DNA from: Atopobiaceae bacterium UBA7016
GTDB lineage: Bacteria > Actinomycetota > Coriobacteriia > Coriobacteriales > Atopobiaceae
Length of the DNA: 13,664 bases
Direction: 5' to 3'
Assembly: GCA_002449555.1 (NCBI GenBank)
Contig: DJXA01000231.1
Span: forward strand, 1-13,664
Under the pieces are notes generated by a model, which worked only from the letters and a program-made list of their open reading frames with translations, searched no databases and had not been told where the DNA came from. This document shows, piece by piece, positions 1 to 6,875 of this stretch (position 1 is its first letter; every line of letters starts with the position of its first letter). A program made the translations under genes and the position numbers.

Positions 1-77
1 CATTACCCAGATCAGGTTCTTGGGTCGAATGATTGGGTCATTCCTCTCAGCCGGGCCAAATCCCCAGCTCCCCGTGT
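1..77 (-). ncRNA. TPP riboswitch aptamer, copy 1 (3' end at window edge)
   Basis: Read on the minus strand this is a thiamine pyrophosphate aptamer (THI element). In order it shows GGGGAGC (67-73), GGCTGAGA (45-52), a GACCC arm, AACCTGATCT, and GGGTAATG (1-8). These are the conserved strands of the aptamer family. The window stops at the last conserved octamer, so the expression platform and the regulated gene lie to the left and cannot be seen. In the family the RNA binds TPP and normally turns off thiamine synthesis or uptake genes. The first 95 bases differ from copy 2 (8822 on) at only two positions. Confidence 0.9.
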
Positions 78-83
78 GTGTCC

Positions 84-89
84 ATTATA
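84..89 (-). promoter_or_regulatory. -10 element of riboswitch copy 1
   Basis: A perfect TATAAT on the minus strand, 10 bp before the GGGG of the aptamer. TTTGCA lies 17 bp further upstream as a weak -35. The same hexamer stands at the same place in copy 2 (8905-8910). It would start transcription almost at the first aptamer base, leaving little 5' sequence for a P1 stem. This is a sequence match only. Confidence 0.55.
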
Positions 90-254
90 GCAGAGCCAAA
101 AGAGACTGCAAAACCGCAGGTAGATGCCCCACAGTCGAACCCGTTCAGCTTGTTCACAGAGTACGGAACCCCCCTTCTTCACCGTTCGATTTGTTCGCAT
201 CAACGACCTTGGTTCGTATCGACTCGTGCACTGTATCGTGCGTCACTACCGCCC

Positions 255-275
255 CATTACCCAAAAGCGGTAATG
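255..275. repeat. Inverted repeat CATTACC-N7-GGTAATG inside repeat copy A
   Basis: A perfect 7-bp dyad around CAAAAGC. It is kept at 9076-9096 in the other copy with one terminal change, although the surroundings have diverged. On the minus strand it contains GGGTAATG, the same octamer that ends the TPP aptamers. Operator, hairpin or decayed riboswitch piece are all possible. Confidence 0.45.
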
Positions 276-311
276 ACAAGAGCGGGAAACTGCGGCTTTC
301 CACCCAGCCCA

Positions 312-518
312 AGTCGTTATCGCAGCGCCTGCATTACCTTGACAGTCTGCGACGATCCTCATTGTCGAGAAGCAGGCTTCGAGAAGCCCTCGGTTCAGCC
401 GAAGGAGATGTGCGCAGGCGTACCATTGGATCGCAGGCGCCTACGTACGGGAACGCGCACTTCGGTTGCACGTCCATCCCCATATCAGACGTCCTCTCCC
501 CGACGAGCCGAGTTCTTA
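312..518. other. Stretch with no recognised gene
   Basis: I see no convincing coding frame, RNA gene or repeat here. The long plus-strand open frames that cross it have no domain-like composition, and where they can be compared in the repeat they show no codon bias in substitutions. Confidence 0.5.
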
Positions 519-555
519 GCGACAATGTCGCGACACGCATGCGACACTATGTCGC
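519..555. repeat. Two tandem palindromes of GCGACA/TGTCGC
   Basis: GCGACA-A-TGTCGC (519-531) and GCGACA-CTA-TGTCGC (541-555) stand with centres 23 bp apart, about two helical turns. Both have perfect 6-bp arms. The pair sits just past the stop codon of the truncated helix-turn-helix frame. This spacing fits two cooperative dimer sites, but no gene in the window obviously owns them. Confidence 0.6.
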
Positions 556-559
556 ATCG

Positions 560-835
560 TTATCCTGACCCGTGTCGTGCAGCACGTACCGGTGGGGGTC
601 GCGCGGTCGCTTCGAGCTCCCCGCCCTCCGCCATCCTCCTGATCCAGCGCTGGGCCGTCCTCACCGACACGCCGCCCGCCTTGGCGAGCTCGGATGCGGC
701 AAGGGACCCGTCCCTCTCGATGATAGACGCGACGAGGCCACTGACCTCGTCCCAGCCCGACCCTGCCACGGACCAGGCCACCGGCACGCTCGCGCGGAAC
801 ACGCCGCCGTCGCAACATTCATGGGTCATAGTCAT
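560..835 (-). pseudogene. C-terminal remnant of a helix-turn-helix (ATP-binding/AlbA_2-like) protein
   Basis: A 91-residue open frame whose first six codons fall inside a TPP riboswitch remnant, so its apparent start is accidental. Residues 11-17 (GVFRASV) resemble the last strand of the HATPase_c_4 region in AlbA_2-type putative regulators. They are followed by a linker and a winged helix (about 32-72, ELAKAGGVSVRTAQRWIRRM) with the usual pattern for recognising DNA or providing oligomeric contacts. The rest of such a protein, normally 350-500 residues, is absent. I read this as a gene tail left after a deletion or recombination joined it to riboswitch sequence. An intact small DNA-binding protein is less likely, since there is no ribosome binding site of its own. 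Confidence 0.45.
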
Positions 836-862
836 TACCCGAGTGAGGCTTGAGACATGTCA
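815..862 (-). pseudogene. 3' remnant of a TPP riboswitch
   Basis: Positions 815-840 match 8804-8829 exactly over 26 bases: the terminal GGGTAATG of the aptamer and the 18 bases after it. Upstream on the minus strand, CTCAAGCCT and CTCGGGTAATG resemble the 3' arm of copy 3 (CTCAAACCT and CCCGGGTAATG), but no CTGAGA strand follows. The 5' half is missing, so it should not bind TPP. The terminator that follows in copy 2 is also missing; the truncated frame described at 560-835 takes its place. Confidence 0.6.
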
Positions 863-919
863 TCGTATGCGAAAGCTGCTTCACCGCTAATCAGAACGGT
901 GGCCTTGTCAACGGCTTGC

Positions 920-1876
920 TCATCGGCCGGCATTTCCCCTTTTGAGCTGCCGCTCCCAAAAGGCCGCTGCGTTGTCCAGCCAGCCCTCGGCCACGGTGCC
1001 CACGCCCAGGCCGAAGCCATGCGGCAAGCCCTCGAAGACCTCGATCATCGCGTCGGTGCCCTGCGCCTGGATGGCCCTGATACGGCGGTCCATGGTGCGC
1101 CAGCTGGCGATGCCGTCGCGCGTGCCCACGCAATTGTAGGTGGCCGGCTCGTTGCCGTACACCTCGGAAAGGCCGGTGTACTGCATGACGACGGCCGCGG
1201 GGCGCGGATACGCGCGCTCGCCAAAGCCTTCTGTGCCGTAGCTCCCCAGCCACGCAGCCATACGGGCGCCGGCCGAGCCTCCCCAGAGGGAGTAGCCGTC
1301 CATCGTCACGTCCAGCTCGTCTTCGTGCTGGTAGACAAAGGCGATGGCGCGAGCGAGGTCCTCGCATGCCGTCTGCGCGCCGGGACGATAGATGAGCGCG
1401 AAGGCGTTGTATCCCTTGCGCGAGAGCGCGAGGCAGTGCGGGAGGGAGCCCTGCATCGCGCCAACGTACGCAAATCCCCCGCCGGCACTGACGATAGCCA
1501 CGTGCGCACCGGGGTCGCCCCGGAAGAAGTAGAGCCCCGTGTCGCGCTTGGCAGGGTCGGCCCGCTTCTCGGCGTCGGAGTATATGTCGCAGAAGACCTG
1601 TTCGCCCACCGCGGCATCCGCACGCAGGCGGTTGACCACGTCCACGGTGGTCTGCGCGTCGGGCCGCATGTACCAGGTGTAGCTGAGGCTGCCCAGCGTG
1701 TCTCCGCTCCAGTACCAGTCCTCCGCTGGAAAGAGCAGTCTGCCCGCTTCCCGCAGCGTCGGGTCATTAATCACGTCGATGACGCGTGTTATCCCCGTTA
1801 CCTTGTCCGTGACAACCTCCTCACACGCTCCTTGAGACTCTTTGTCCAAAACTGAGAGGGCAGGAACAGGGGACAC
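920..1876 (-). CDS. Alpha/beta-hydrolase fold esterase/lipase-like protein
   Basis: Predicted serine hydrolase of the esterase/BD-FAE type, cytoplasmic because no signal peptide is visible. Numbered from the GTG at 1876, the nucleophile is Ser201 in GGSAG, preceded by strand and helix in the usual order. The oxyanion-hole region is SAGGGF (130-135), and likely acid and base are Asp254 (GTRDG) and His286 (LPHGFG). The substrate is unknown; small acyl or acetyl esters are typical of the family. The start is unclear. The GTG at 1876 lies in a strong hairpin. A natural-looking N-terminus (TDKVTGITRVIDVIND) begins right after AAGGAG and GGAGG near 1818-1835, but the codon there (1813) is GTC. TTG at 1849 or GTG at 1774 are other options. 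It lies downstream of the frameshifted reductase on the same strand and may share its transcript. Function class is fairly sure, start is not. Confidence 0.8.
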   Translation of the reverse strand: MSPVPALSVLDKESQGACEEVVTDKVTGITRVIDVINDPTLREAGRLLFPAEDWYWSGDTLGSLSYTWYMRPDAQTTVDVVNRLRADAAVGEQVFCDIYSDAEKRADPAKRDTGLYFFRGDPGAHVAIVSAGGGFAYVGAMQGSLPHCLALSRKGYNAFALIYRPGAQTACEDLARAIAFVYQHEDELDVTMDGYSLWGGSAGARMAAWLGSYGTEGFGERAYPRPAAVVMQYTGLSEVYGNEPATYNCVGTRDGIASWRTMDRRIRAIQAQGTDAMIEVFEGLPHGFGLGVGTVAEGWLDNAAAFWERQLKRGNAGR

Positions 1877-1916
1877 GCCTTCTGCTTGCGGGCAAGAGGG
1901 GCGTGTCCCTTTGTTT
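1870..1916. terminator. Strong hairpin between reductase and esterase
   Basis: A perfect 10-bp inverted repeat, GGGACACGCC and GGCGTGTCCC, encloses a second dyad (CTTGC-GG-GCAAG). The T-rich tail (TTTGTTT) is on the plus-strand side, where no gene precedes it. On the minus strand it follows the reductase stop codon but lacks a proper T tract, so there it may be a partial terminator or a processing/stability hairpin. Confidence 0.65.
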
Positions 1917-1940
1917 CATGTGCCTTCGTTCTAGCTTGTC

Positions 1941-3205
1941 TTACTTGCTCAGGAATCGGAACTGGTAGTTCTCCGGCATGATGTGCGTGTACACGAAGCT
2001 GATGAGCTTCCAGCTGCCGTCGGTCTGGCGGTGGTAGGTCTCGGTTGCCACGAAGGGGTTAATGGCCTCGTTGCCGCCCACCAGCGCCGTGAGCTCGAGC
2101 TGACGCAGGACGATGGCAATCTCGTCGTCAATCACGCGCACGTCGACGTGCTTGTCGTCGCGCTTGACCGTGACGATGTGCCTCTGCGCGATGGCCTCCT
2201 CCTCGGCGCCGCGGTCCATGGTGATGCCCATGTGCACGAACGGGGCCTTGGGGTCGCAGACGCGACGGAGCTGCTCGACGTCGAGGTCAAACTGCGCCTT
2301 CCAGTACTCGTCGGAGGCGGCGAGGATCTCGGCCTTGAGCTCCTCCTGGTACTTGGCCTCCTGCACGTCGAAGTCATCGGGGATGGAGAGGTACTTCTCA
2401 TAGACGGACTCGTCGGCCGTGTAGTAGGTCTTGCCGGGCTCGGCGAGCTTGGCGATCTCGGCCATCTCGTCGTCGGTCAATGCGAAGTCGAAGATGTCGA
2501 GGTTGTCGGCCAGGTGCGCCGGGCTCTTGGAGCCGGGAATGATGGAGTTGCCCTTCTGGATGTGCCAGCGCAGGATGACCTGCACGGGGCTCTTGCCGTA
2601 CTTCTCGGCAAGCTTGGCAAAGACGGGCTCGTTGCGCAGGCTAGCGTCGCCATGGCCCAGCGGGTACCAGGCCTCGATGACGATGCCGTACTTGGAGAGG
2701 TACTCGCGCAACGCGTCGTTGGGATGGTACGGGTGGTTCTCCACCGTCACCAGCTGTGGCTTGACCTCGGCCGCCTCGATGACCTCGGCATCTTGGCCTC
2801 GGGGAAGTTGGAAAGGCCGAGCGCGCGGATCTTGCCCGCCTTGTAGGCCTCCTCCATGGCCTTCCATGCGGCCAGGTAGTCGCCGCAGGGCTGGTGCAGG
2901 ATGAGCATGTCGATGTAGTCGAGGCCCATGCGGGCAAGCGTCTTGTCGATGTGCTCGGCGGCACGGGTGTAGCCCGAGGGCCACAGCTTGGTGGAGACGA
3001 AGATCTGCTCGCGGGGAATACCCGAACGGCGGATGCCGCGGGCCACGCCCGCCTCGTTGTAGTAGCCGTTGGCCGTGTCGATGTGGCGGAAGCCCGCACG
3101 CAGGGCGTTGAGCGTGGCCATCTCCGCGTCGGCGGGGCTCATCAGGAAGGTCCCCAGGCCCTCGGCCGGCATCTTGACGTCGTTGTTGAGCGTGATGTAC
3201 TGCAT
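1941..3205 (-). pseudogene. Aldo/keto reductase with NTF2/SnoaL-like C-terminal domain, frameshifted
   Basis: Starts at ATG 3205 behind a perfect AAGGAGG six bases away. Residues 1-138 read as an NAD(P)H-dependent aldo/keto reductase of the small-carbonyl type: Asp43 (HIDTA), Tyr48 (GYYNE), Lys73 (STKLW) and His104 (ILHQP) form the catalytic tetrad. Near 2792 one base is missing; adding a G (AAGATGCC to AAGGATGCC) restores the frame and the conserved order, giving 421 residues. The rest includes the cofactor-binding IPGSKSP loop (about 223-229), the end of the barrel at about 280, and an added domain (about 283-415, EILAASDEYWKAQFDLD to the C-terminus) resembling the NTF2/SnoaL or DUF4440 fold. 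Ordinary family members stop near 280. If the deletion is real the gene makes a truncated product; if it is a sequencing slip the gene is intact. Both halves look well preserved, which favours a recent event or an error. Confidence 0.85.
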
Positions 3206-3242
3206 GGTATCCCTCCTTGTTTCGCTTCCCTGTCTGGCTACC

Positions 3243-3248
3243 ACTATA
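3243..3248 (-). promoter_or_regulatory. -10 element of the divergent reductase promoter
   Basis: TATAGT on the minus strand begins 38 bp from the reductase ATG. No good -35 stands upstream (GGTTGT or TTGTGC at poor spacing). That is what one expects of a promoter needing an activator bound at the dyad at 3291-3309. Confidence 0.45.
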
Positions 3249-3290
3249 TCGCCTCCTACCAGCGCACAACCCAACGCTCTCGGCAACCGA

Positions 3291-3309
3291 GCATGCGTTC
3301 GGCGCATGC
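3291..3309. promoter_or_regulatory. LysR-type operator, site 1
   Basis: GCATGCG-TTCGG-CGCATGC, a perfect 7-bp dyad containing T-N11-A, the classic LysR-family recognition pattern. It lies between the divergent reductase and regulator genes, with its centre 95 bp from the reductase ATG and about 71 bp from the regulator ATG. A nearly identical dyad occurs at 6876-6894. Confidence 0.8.
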
Positions 3310-3336
3310 AAGCGCGGGAAATACCTTGTGATGGGA

Positions 3337-3342
3337 TATCAT
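3337..3342 (+). promoter_or_regulatory. -10 element of the LysR regulator gene
   Basis: TATCAT on the plus strand, 28 bp before the regulator ATG. The LysR dyad lies about 40 bp upstream of it, a position that would allow autoregulation. No clear -35 is visible. Confidence 0.35.
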
Positions 3343-3370
3343 GGACGCATGCCAAGGGAAGGGAGCGACC

Positions 3371-4213
3371 ATGGAACTGGAACAGATGCGGCAGCTGGAC
3401 GCGATCGCCCGCTGCGGGACCATCTCGGCAGCAGCCGAGGAGCTGCACCTCTCGCAGCCAGCGCTCTCGCGCTCCATCAAGCGCCTCGAGCGCGAGCTCG
3501 GACAGGAGCTCTTCTCTCGCACGCACAACTCTGCGACGCTCAACGACGCGGGCCGCATGGCCGTTGACCATGCCCGCAACCTCCTGCGTGACGAGCGCAT
3601 GATGCTCGACGCGTTTGCCGACCTCGCGCGCAGGCAGCGCACGCTGCTGGTGGGAACCGTCGCCCCCGCGCCGGTGTGGCGCCTCACGGCGCTCACGGTG
3701 GAGCGCTTCCCCGGGACGCTCCTCAACCCGGTGACGCTGCCCGAGGACGAGGTGGAGCGACGCCTCATGAACCGCTCCGTGGACCTCGCCTGCACCCTAC
3801 GGCCTCAGATCCTGCCCACCATGCGCTCGACGCAGATCATGACAGAGGACCTCTACGCCTTCCTGCCCGAGGGACACCGGCTGGCGTCGCGCGACACGGT
3901 GTCGTTCGCCGACCTCGACGGGGAGAGCTTCCTCGTGCTCTCCGAGGTGGGCTTCTGGATGGGGATGCTCCGCCGCAACATGCCCCACGCCAACATCGTG
4001 GAGCAGGCGGACCGATCGGTCTTCGAGCAGCTTGTGCGCTCGACCGAGCTCGTCAGCTTCGTCACCAACGTCACCCACGAGAGTCGGGGCGGCCTCGGCC
4101 GCGTCGCCGTGCCCATCAGCGATGCCGACGCGCACGCCACGTTCTACCTGTCGGCGCTTTCCGACGCCCCGCAGCGCGTGCAGGACATCTTCGAGTGGGC
4201 GAGCAACCAATAG
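3371..4213 (+). CDS. LysR-family transcriptional regulator
   Basis: A 280-residue DNA-binding regulator, slightly shorter than the usual 290-310. The start is ATG 3371, five bases after GGGAG; an in-frame ATG at 3341 overlaps the likely -10 and has no ribosome site. Residues 1-60 are the winged helix-turn-helix (RQLDAIARCGTISAAAEELH, then LSQPALSRSIKRLERELG, then LFSR), textbook for the family. Residues about 90-280 are the periplasmic-binding-protein-like effector domain; its ligand cannot be told from sequence. It is divergent from the frameshifted reductase across a 165-bp gap that holds a LysR box. The same box in front of the second reductase suggests that this protein controls both and itself. 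It converges on the EIIB-ROK gene. Confidence 0.93.
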   Translation: MELEQMRQLDAIARCGTISAAAEELHLSQPALSRSIKRLERELGQELFSRTHNSATLNDAGRMAVDHARNLLRDERMMLDAFADLARRQRTLLVGTVAPAPVWRLTALTVERFPGTLLNPVTLPEDEVERRLMNRSVDLACTLRPQILPTMRSTQIMTEDLYAFLPEGHRLASRDTVSFADLDGESFLVLSEVGFWMGMLRRNMPHANIVEQADRSVFEQLVRSTELVSFVTNVTHESRGGLGRVAVPISDADAHATFYLSALSDAPQRVQDIFEWASNQ

Positions 4214-4279
4214 ACCCGTCTTGTCTGTTGATTTGCAGGGTAGCTTTACCGATGCCGGTGGGATGCGAACCATTTTTTA

Positions 4280-4291
4280 GCCGATATCGGC
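4280..4291. repeat. 12-bp perfect palindrome
   Basis: GCCGATATCGGC lies between T6 on one side and A5 on the other, directly next to the terminator at 4292-4327. On either strand it is followed by A residues, so it is not itself a terminator. Its role is unknown. Confidence 0.4.
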
Positions 4292-4327
4292 AAAAAGGGA
4301 CCACCAAGGACTGTCCTTGGTGGTCCC
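4292..4327 (-). terminator. Intrinsic terminator of the EIIB-ROK gene
   Basis: Perfect 15-bp arms (4297-4311 and 4313-4327, GGGACCACCAAGGAC and its complement) are followed on the minus strand by TTTTT. It stands 30 bp after the stop codon of the EIIB-ROK gene. The same stem could hinder plus-strand read-through from the LysR gene, but there is no T tract on that side. Confidence 0.85.
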
Positions 4328-4357
4328 GCATACCCTATTCCGATTAAGGAACGGCCG

Positions 4358-5818
4358 CTACTCCTCCGCGCCAGCCTTGCGCAGCGCGTTCACGCAGAGG
4401 GCGTACTCCCCCACCAGGACGCGCTCGTGGTAGTCACACACGTGCACGAGCTCAGGCACGGTGCCCTCGGGGAGGATCTTGGCCAGTTCGTCGTGCAGCT
4501 CGTCCATGTCGGGCAGTTGGTCCACCGCCACGTAGATCACTTCGGGCGACGTGGCCGTGATGGCGCACAAGAGCTCAACGAGGACGATGCGCAGCATTCC
4601 TTCGGATGACCACGCAATGCTTCGCAGGTAATCACGCTTGTCGAACGCACCCGTGAGGTGGTTGATGAGGTATCCAAGCTCTCCTGCCAGGCCATGGCTG
4701 CCGCGCACGAGCCTGCCATCAATGACGAGCCCCTGGCCTCCCACGGTGTAGCCGGTAGGCTGGCGCTGCAGCAGGACGTTCTCGTATTTGTCCTGGCTCA
4801 CGTAGCAACCGACCGCAGCGGCATTGGCGTTGTTGTCCACGAAGATGGGAACTCCCAGCTTCTCGGACATCTTGGCAAAGTCAGGCATGCCGATATCCAT
4901 CGTGACCATGTGCACCGTGGAGCCGTCAACGACGCCCGGCAGGGCAAGCCCGATGGCATCCAGATTGCAGATGTCGACGCCTTGCAGGTGCACCGTGGCC
5001 AGCACGTCCTTCACGTCACAGTAGCTTCGCCCGGGCTTCTCCACGCAGCCATTGAGCACGACCTCGCCGTGGTCGTACACGCGGTAGCTGTAGAGGGAAT
5101 CCTTCGAGCCGTAGACGCCGCTGAGCACCAGTATCCGCTTGTCGTTGTCGAGCCTGCGCACGATGCGCGTGTCGGCCTGCTCGAGGCGAGCAGCCAGCGC
5201 GTTCTCGCTCATCGCGTTGAGGAGCATCCGCAGGGCAGTCCCCGCGTCGTAGGAGCCGAAGACCGCGCCGGGAATCTCGAAGACCACGAGGTCCGGGTGG
5301 CGCCCCACCATCTCGTCTCGCCTCATGTGCACCTGTGGCGCCAGCATCACGGCCTCGTACTCGCCCGCCACCTCCAGCGCCTGCACGATGGGCTGTGCCT
5401 CGAACTCGTAGTCCAGCGAGAGCGTGGCCGCGACCTCGGCGAGCTTCTTGGCAAAGAAGCTCGTGGTGAGTCCCGAGGTGCATGAGAGCAGGATGCGCGT
5501 GGTCCTTCGTGCCGACAGCTGCGAGAGCGTGTCGGTCAGCTCGTCGAAGAGCTGCTTGGCGTGGTCGAGGTCATCCATCTCGAAGTGCAGGAAGAACGTG
5601 GGGTTGTCCGGGTCATCCGCCGGGACGATGTTGAGCTCCACGATCTCGGGCGCGCCGGGATCGAGCTCGTAGAAGTTGACGTTGGCCGTGGCCTTCTCGG
5701 TGATGATCCGAACGTGCTCGTCGTCAGGGCTCTCCACCGTGCAGCCTGGCACCGCATGGCTCAGCAGCGCGGCGCGGGAGAGGATCCAAGAGCGGAAGTC
5801 GTTGGCAAGGCTAGTCAT
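4358..5818 (-). CDS. PTS EIIB-like domain fused to a ROK-like kinase domain
   Basis: 486 residues, ATG 5818 after AAGGA seven bases away. Residues 1-105 are an unrecognised N-terminal region. Residues 107-170 (RILLSCTSGLTTSFFAKKL, then EAVMLAPQVHMRRDEM) match a lactose/cellobiose-type PTS EIIB domain, including the cysteine that is phosphorylated in the family (Cys113). Residues 225-486 resemble a ROK/ASKHA sugar kinase or regulator: LALPGVVDGSTV (291-302), DNNANAAA (328-335), GSHGLAGELGY (373-383). The first phosphate loop is weak (SGVYGSKDS instead of a DxGGT-like motif) and the cysteine-rich zinc motif normally after GELGH is missing, so catalysis is doubtful. A sugar- or phosphorylation-sensing regulator is a reasonable inference, but no DNA-binding domain is evident. 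A possible -10 (TATAGA, 5851-5856) lies 33 bp upstream, past the terminator of the preceding reductase. Confidence 0.75.
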   Translation of the reverse strand: MTSLANDFRSWILSRAALLSHAVPGCTVESPDDEHVRIITEKATANVNFYELDPGAPEIVELNIVPADDPDNPTFFLHFEMDDLDHAKQLFDELTDTLSQLSARRTTRILLSCTSGLTTSFFAKKLAEVAATLSLDYEFEAQPIVQALEVAGEYEAVMLAPQVHMRRDEMVGRHPDLVVFEIPGAVFGSYDAGTALRMLLNAMSENALAARLEQADTRIVRRLDNDKRILVLSGVYGSKDSLYSYRVYDHGEVVLNGCVEKPGRSYCDVKDVLATVHLQGVDICNLDAIGLALPGVVDGSTVHMVTMDIGMPDFAKMSEKLGVPIFVDNNANAAAVGCYVSQDKYENVLLQRQPTGYTVGGQGLVIDGRLVRGSHGLAGELGYLINHLTGAFDKRDYLRSIAWSSEGMLRIVLVELLCAITATSPEVIYVAVDQLPDMDELHDELAKILPEGTVPELVHVCDYHERVLVGEYALCVNALRKAGAEE

Positions 5819-5867
5819 GGGAGCATCCTTAGGGTCAGGTTGCTCCTCATTCTATATGGCAAGGAAA

Positions 5868-5898
5868 AGGCCGTCGGCGGTGCGTCCGCCGACGGCCT
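5868..5898 (-). terminator. Intrinsic terminator of the second aldo/keto reductase
   Basis: Perfect 13-bp arms (AGGCCGTCGGCGG and complement) around a 5-base loop, followed on the minus strand by TTTTCCTT. It lies 28 bp after the reductase stop and separates this gene from the EIIB-ROK gene. Confidence 0.88.
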
Positions 5899-5926
5899 CA
5901 AGAGGCACTGAGTTGGCAGCAGTTCG

Positions 5927-6790
5927 TCACTTCGCTGCGTCGATCTGGCCCTTGATGCGGTCGAGCAGGAACTGCACCGTGTCGAGGTTGTGGTGGTCGA
6001 GGATGATGGACTTGCCGGCATCCAGGCCGCGGATCTGCTCGCGGTCGTCCTCGGTGAGCTCGAAGTCGAAGACGTCGAAGTTCTCGGCCATGCGGGCGGG
6101 CTTGGAGCTCTTGGGGATGACGACGACGCCCTCGTCCATGAGGAAGCGCAGCGCGACCTGGCCGACGCCCTTGCCATACTTCTCGCCGATCTTTGCCAGC
6201 AGCGGGTTGGCGAAGAAGCCGTTGGCGCCCTCGGCGAAGGGGCCCCAGGCCATGTGCTGCACGCCCAGGCGCTCCATGACCTCGTGCTCGGCCCTCTCCT
6301 GCCAGAAGACGTGGGTCTCCACCTGGTTGAGCATTGGCTTGACGTCGGCGAAGGCGCAGAGGTCCATGAGCTGCTTGCTGTCGAAGTTGGAGACGCCGAT
6401 GGCGCGGACCTTGCCCTCCGCGTAGGCCTCCTCCAGCGCGCGCCAGGCGCCGTACACGTCGTAGTAGCACTGGTGCAGCAGCATGAGGTCGAGGTACTCC
6501 AGCCCCAGGCGCTCGAGCGACTCGTCGATGGAGCGCCTGGCGTCCTCGTAGCGGTAGTTGGAGACCCAGATCTTGGAGACAACGAAGAGCTCCTCGCGAG
6601 GCACGTCGCTCTTGGCGATGGCGGCGCCAACGCCCTCCTCGTTGCCGTAGGACTGGGCGGTGTCGATGAGGCGGTAGCCGGCCTTAATTGCCTCGGAGAC
6701 GCACTCCTCGGTCTCCGCGTTGCCGATCTGGAAGACGCCGTAGCCGAGCATGGGCATCCTGACGCCGTTCGAGAGGGTGGTGTACTCCAT
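5927..6790 (-). CDS. Aldo/keto reductase (2,5-diketo-gluconate reductase type)
   Basis: 287 residues, the usual family length, starting at ATG 6790 after AGAAGGGG. NAD(P)H-dependent reduction of small aldehydes, ketones or sugars is the family activity; the actual substrate is unknown. The tetrad is Asp43 (LIDTA), Tyr48 (SYGNE), Lys73 (VSKIW) and His106 (LLHQC). The cofactor loop IPKSSKPARMAENFDVFDF lies near the C-terminus. It is a paralogue of the frameshifted reductase at 1941-3205 but lacks that protein's extra domain. The upstream region carries a LysR box at the same distance as in the first reductase. Further upstream stands a TPP riboswitch with a terminator, which might add thiamine control if transcription reads through. 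Confidence 0.93.
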   Translation of the reverse strand: MEYTTLSNGVRMPMLGYGVFQIGNAETEECVSEAIKAGYRLIDTAQSYGNEEGVGAAIAKSDVPREELFVVSKIWVSNYRYEDARRSIDESLERLGLEYLDLMLLHQCYYDVYGAWRALEEAYAEGKVRAIGVSNFDSKQLMDLCAFADVKPMLNQVETHVFWQERAEHEVMERLGVQHMAWGPFAEGANGFFANPLLAKIGEKYGKGVGQVALRFLMDEGVVVIPKSSKPARMAENFDVFDFELTEDDREQIRGLDAGKSIILDHHNLDTVQFLLDRIKGQIDAAK

Positions 6791-6827
6791 GGTGCGCCCC
6801 TTCTGTGCAAGGCTTTTCGTTAGCACC

Positions 6828-6857
6828 ATCATCTGACACGCTGGCCGGTGCGTCCAA
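6828..6857 (-). promoter_or_regulatory. Promoter of the second aldo/keto reductase
   Basis: TTGGAC (6852-6857), an 18-bp spacer and GATGAT (6828-6833) on the minus strand. The -10 begins 38 bp from the ATG, exactly as the -10 of the first reductase does from its own. The LysR dyad lies just upstream of the -35. Confidence 0.5.
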
Positions 6858-6875
6858 TGCCCGCTCGTTAGTCCG

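Larger units (their letters stand above)
1..311. repeat. Direct repeat, copy A (pairs with 8822-9132)
   Basis: About 310 bases align without gaps to 8822-9132 in the same orientation. The first 95 bases (riboswitch and its promoter) are nearly identical; the rest is clearly diverged, with islands such as GAGTACGGA and TTACCCAAAAGCGGTAAT kept. An open reading frame runs through both copies on the plus strand, but substitutions fall about equally on all three codon positions, so it does not look coding. Confidence 0.85.

Noticed and set aside
225..260. Possible tRNA-like T-loop near GGTTCGTATCGACTC
   Set aside because: No acceptor stem, anticodon arm or CCA end can be built around it.
20..568. 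Open frame conserved in the two repeat copies (20-568 and 8751-9236, plus strand)
   Set aside because: The translations align, but only because the DNA is a gapless repeat. Differences fall evenly on all codon positions and are mostly amino-acid-changing, there is no ribosome site, and the start overlaps the riboswitch on the other strand.
33..890. 285-codon plus-strand open frame
   Set aside because: It runs across the riboswitch, the repeat, the palindromes and the helix-turn-helix remnant. It has no domain, and it is an effect of high GC.
860..945. Possible 5' half of the fourth TPP aptamer (AAAAGGGG, GATGAGCA on the minus strand)
   Set aside because: These bases are the end of the esterase gene and its immediate 3' flank; the CTGAGA core is not present, so the likeness is probably chance.
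857..1855. 332-codon plus-strand frame opposite the esterase
   Set aside because: Antisense shadow of a clear alpha/beta-hydrolase gene; rich in H, V, R and A with no motifs.
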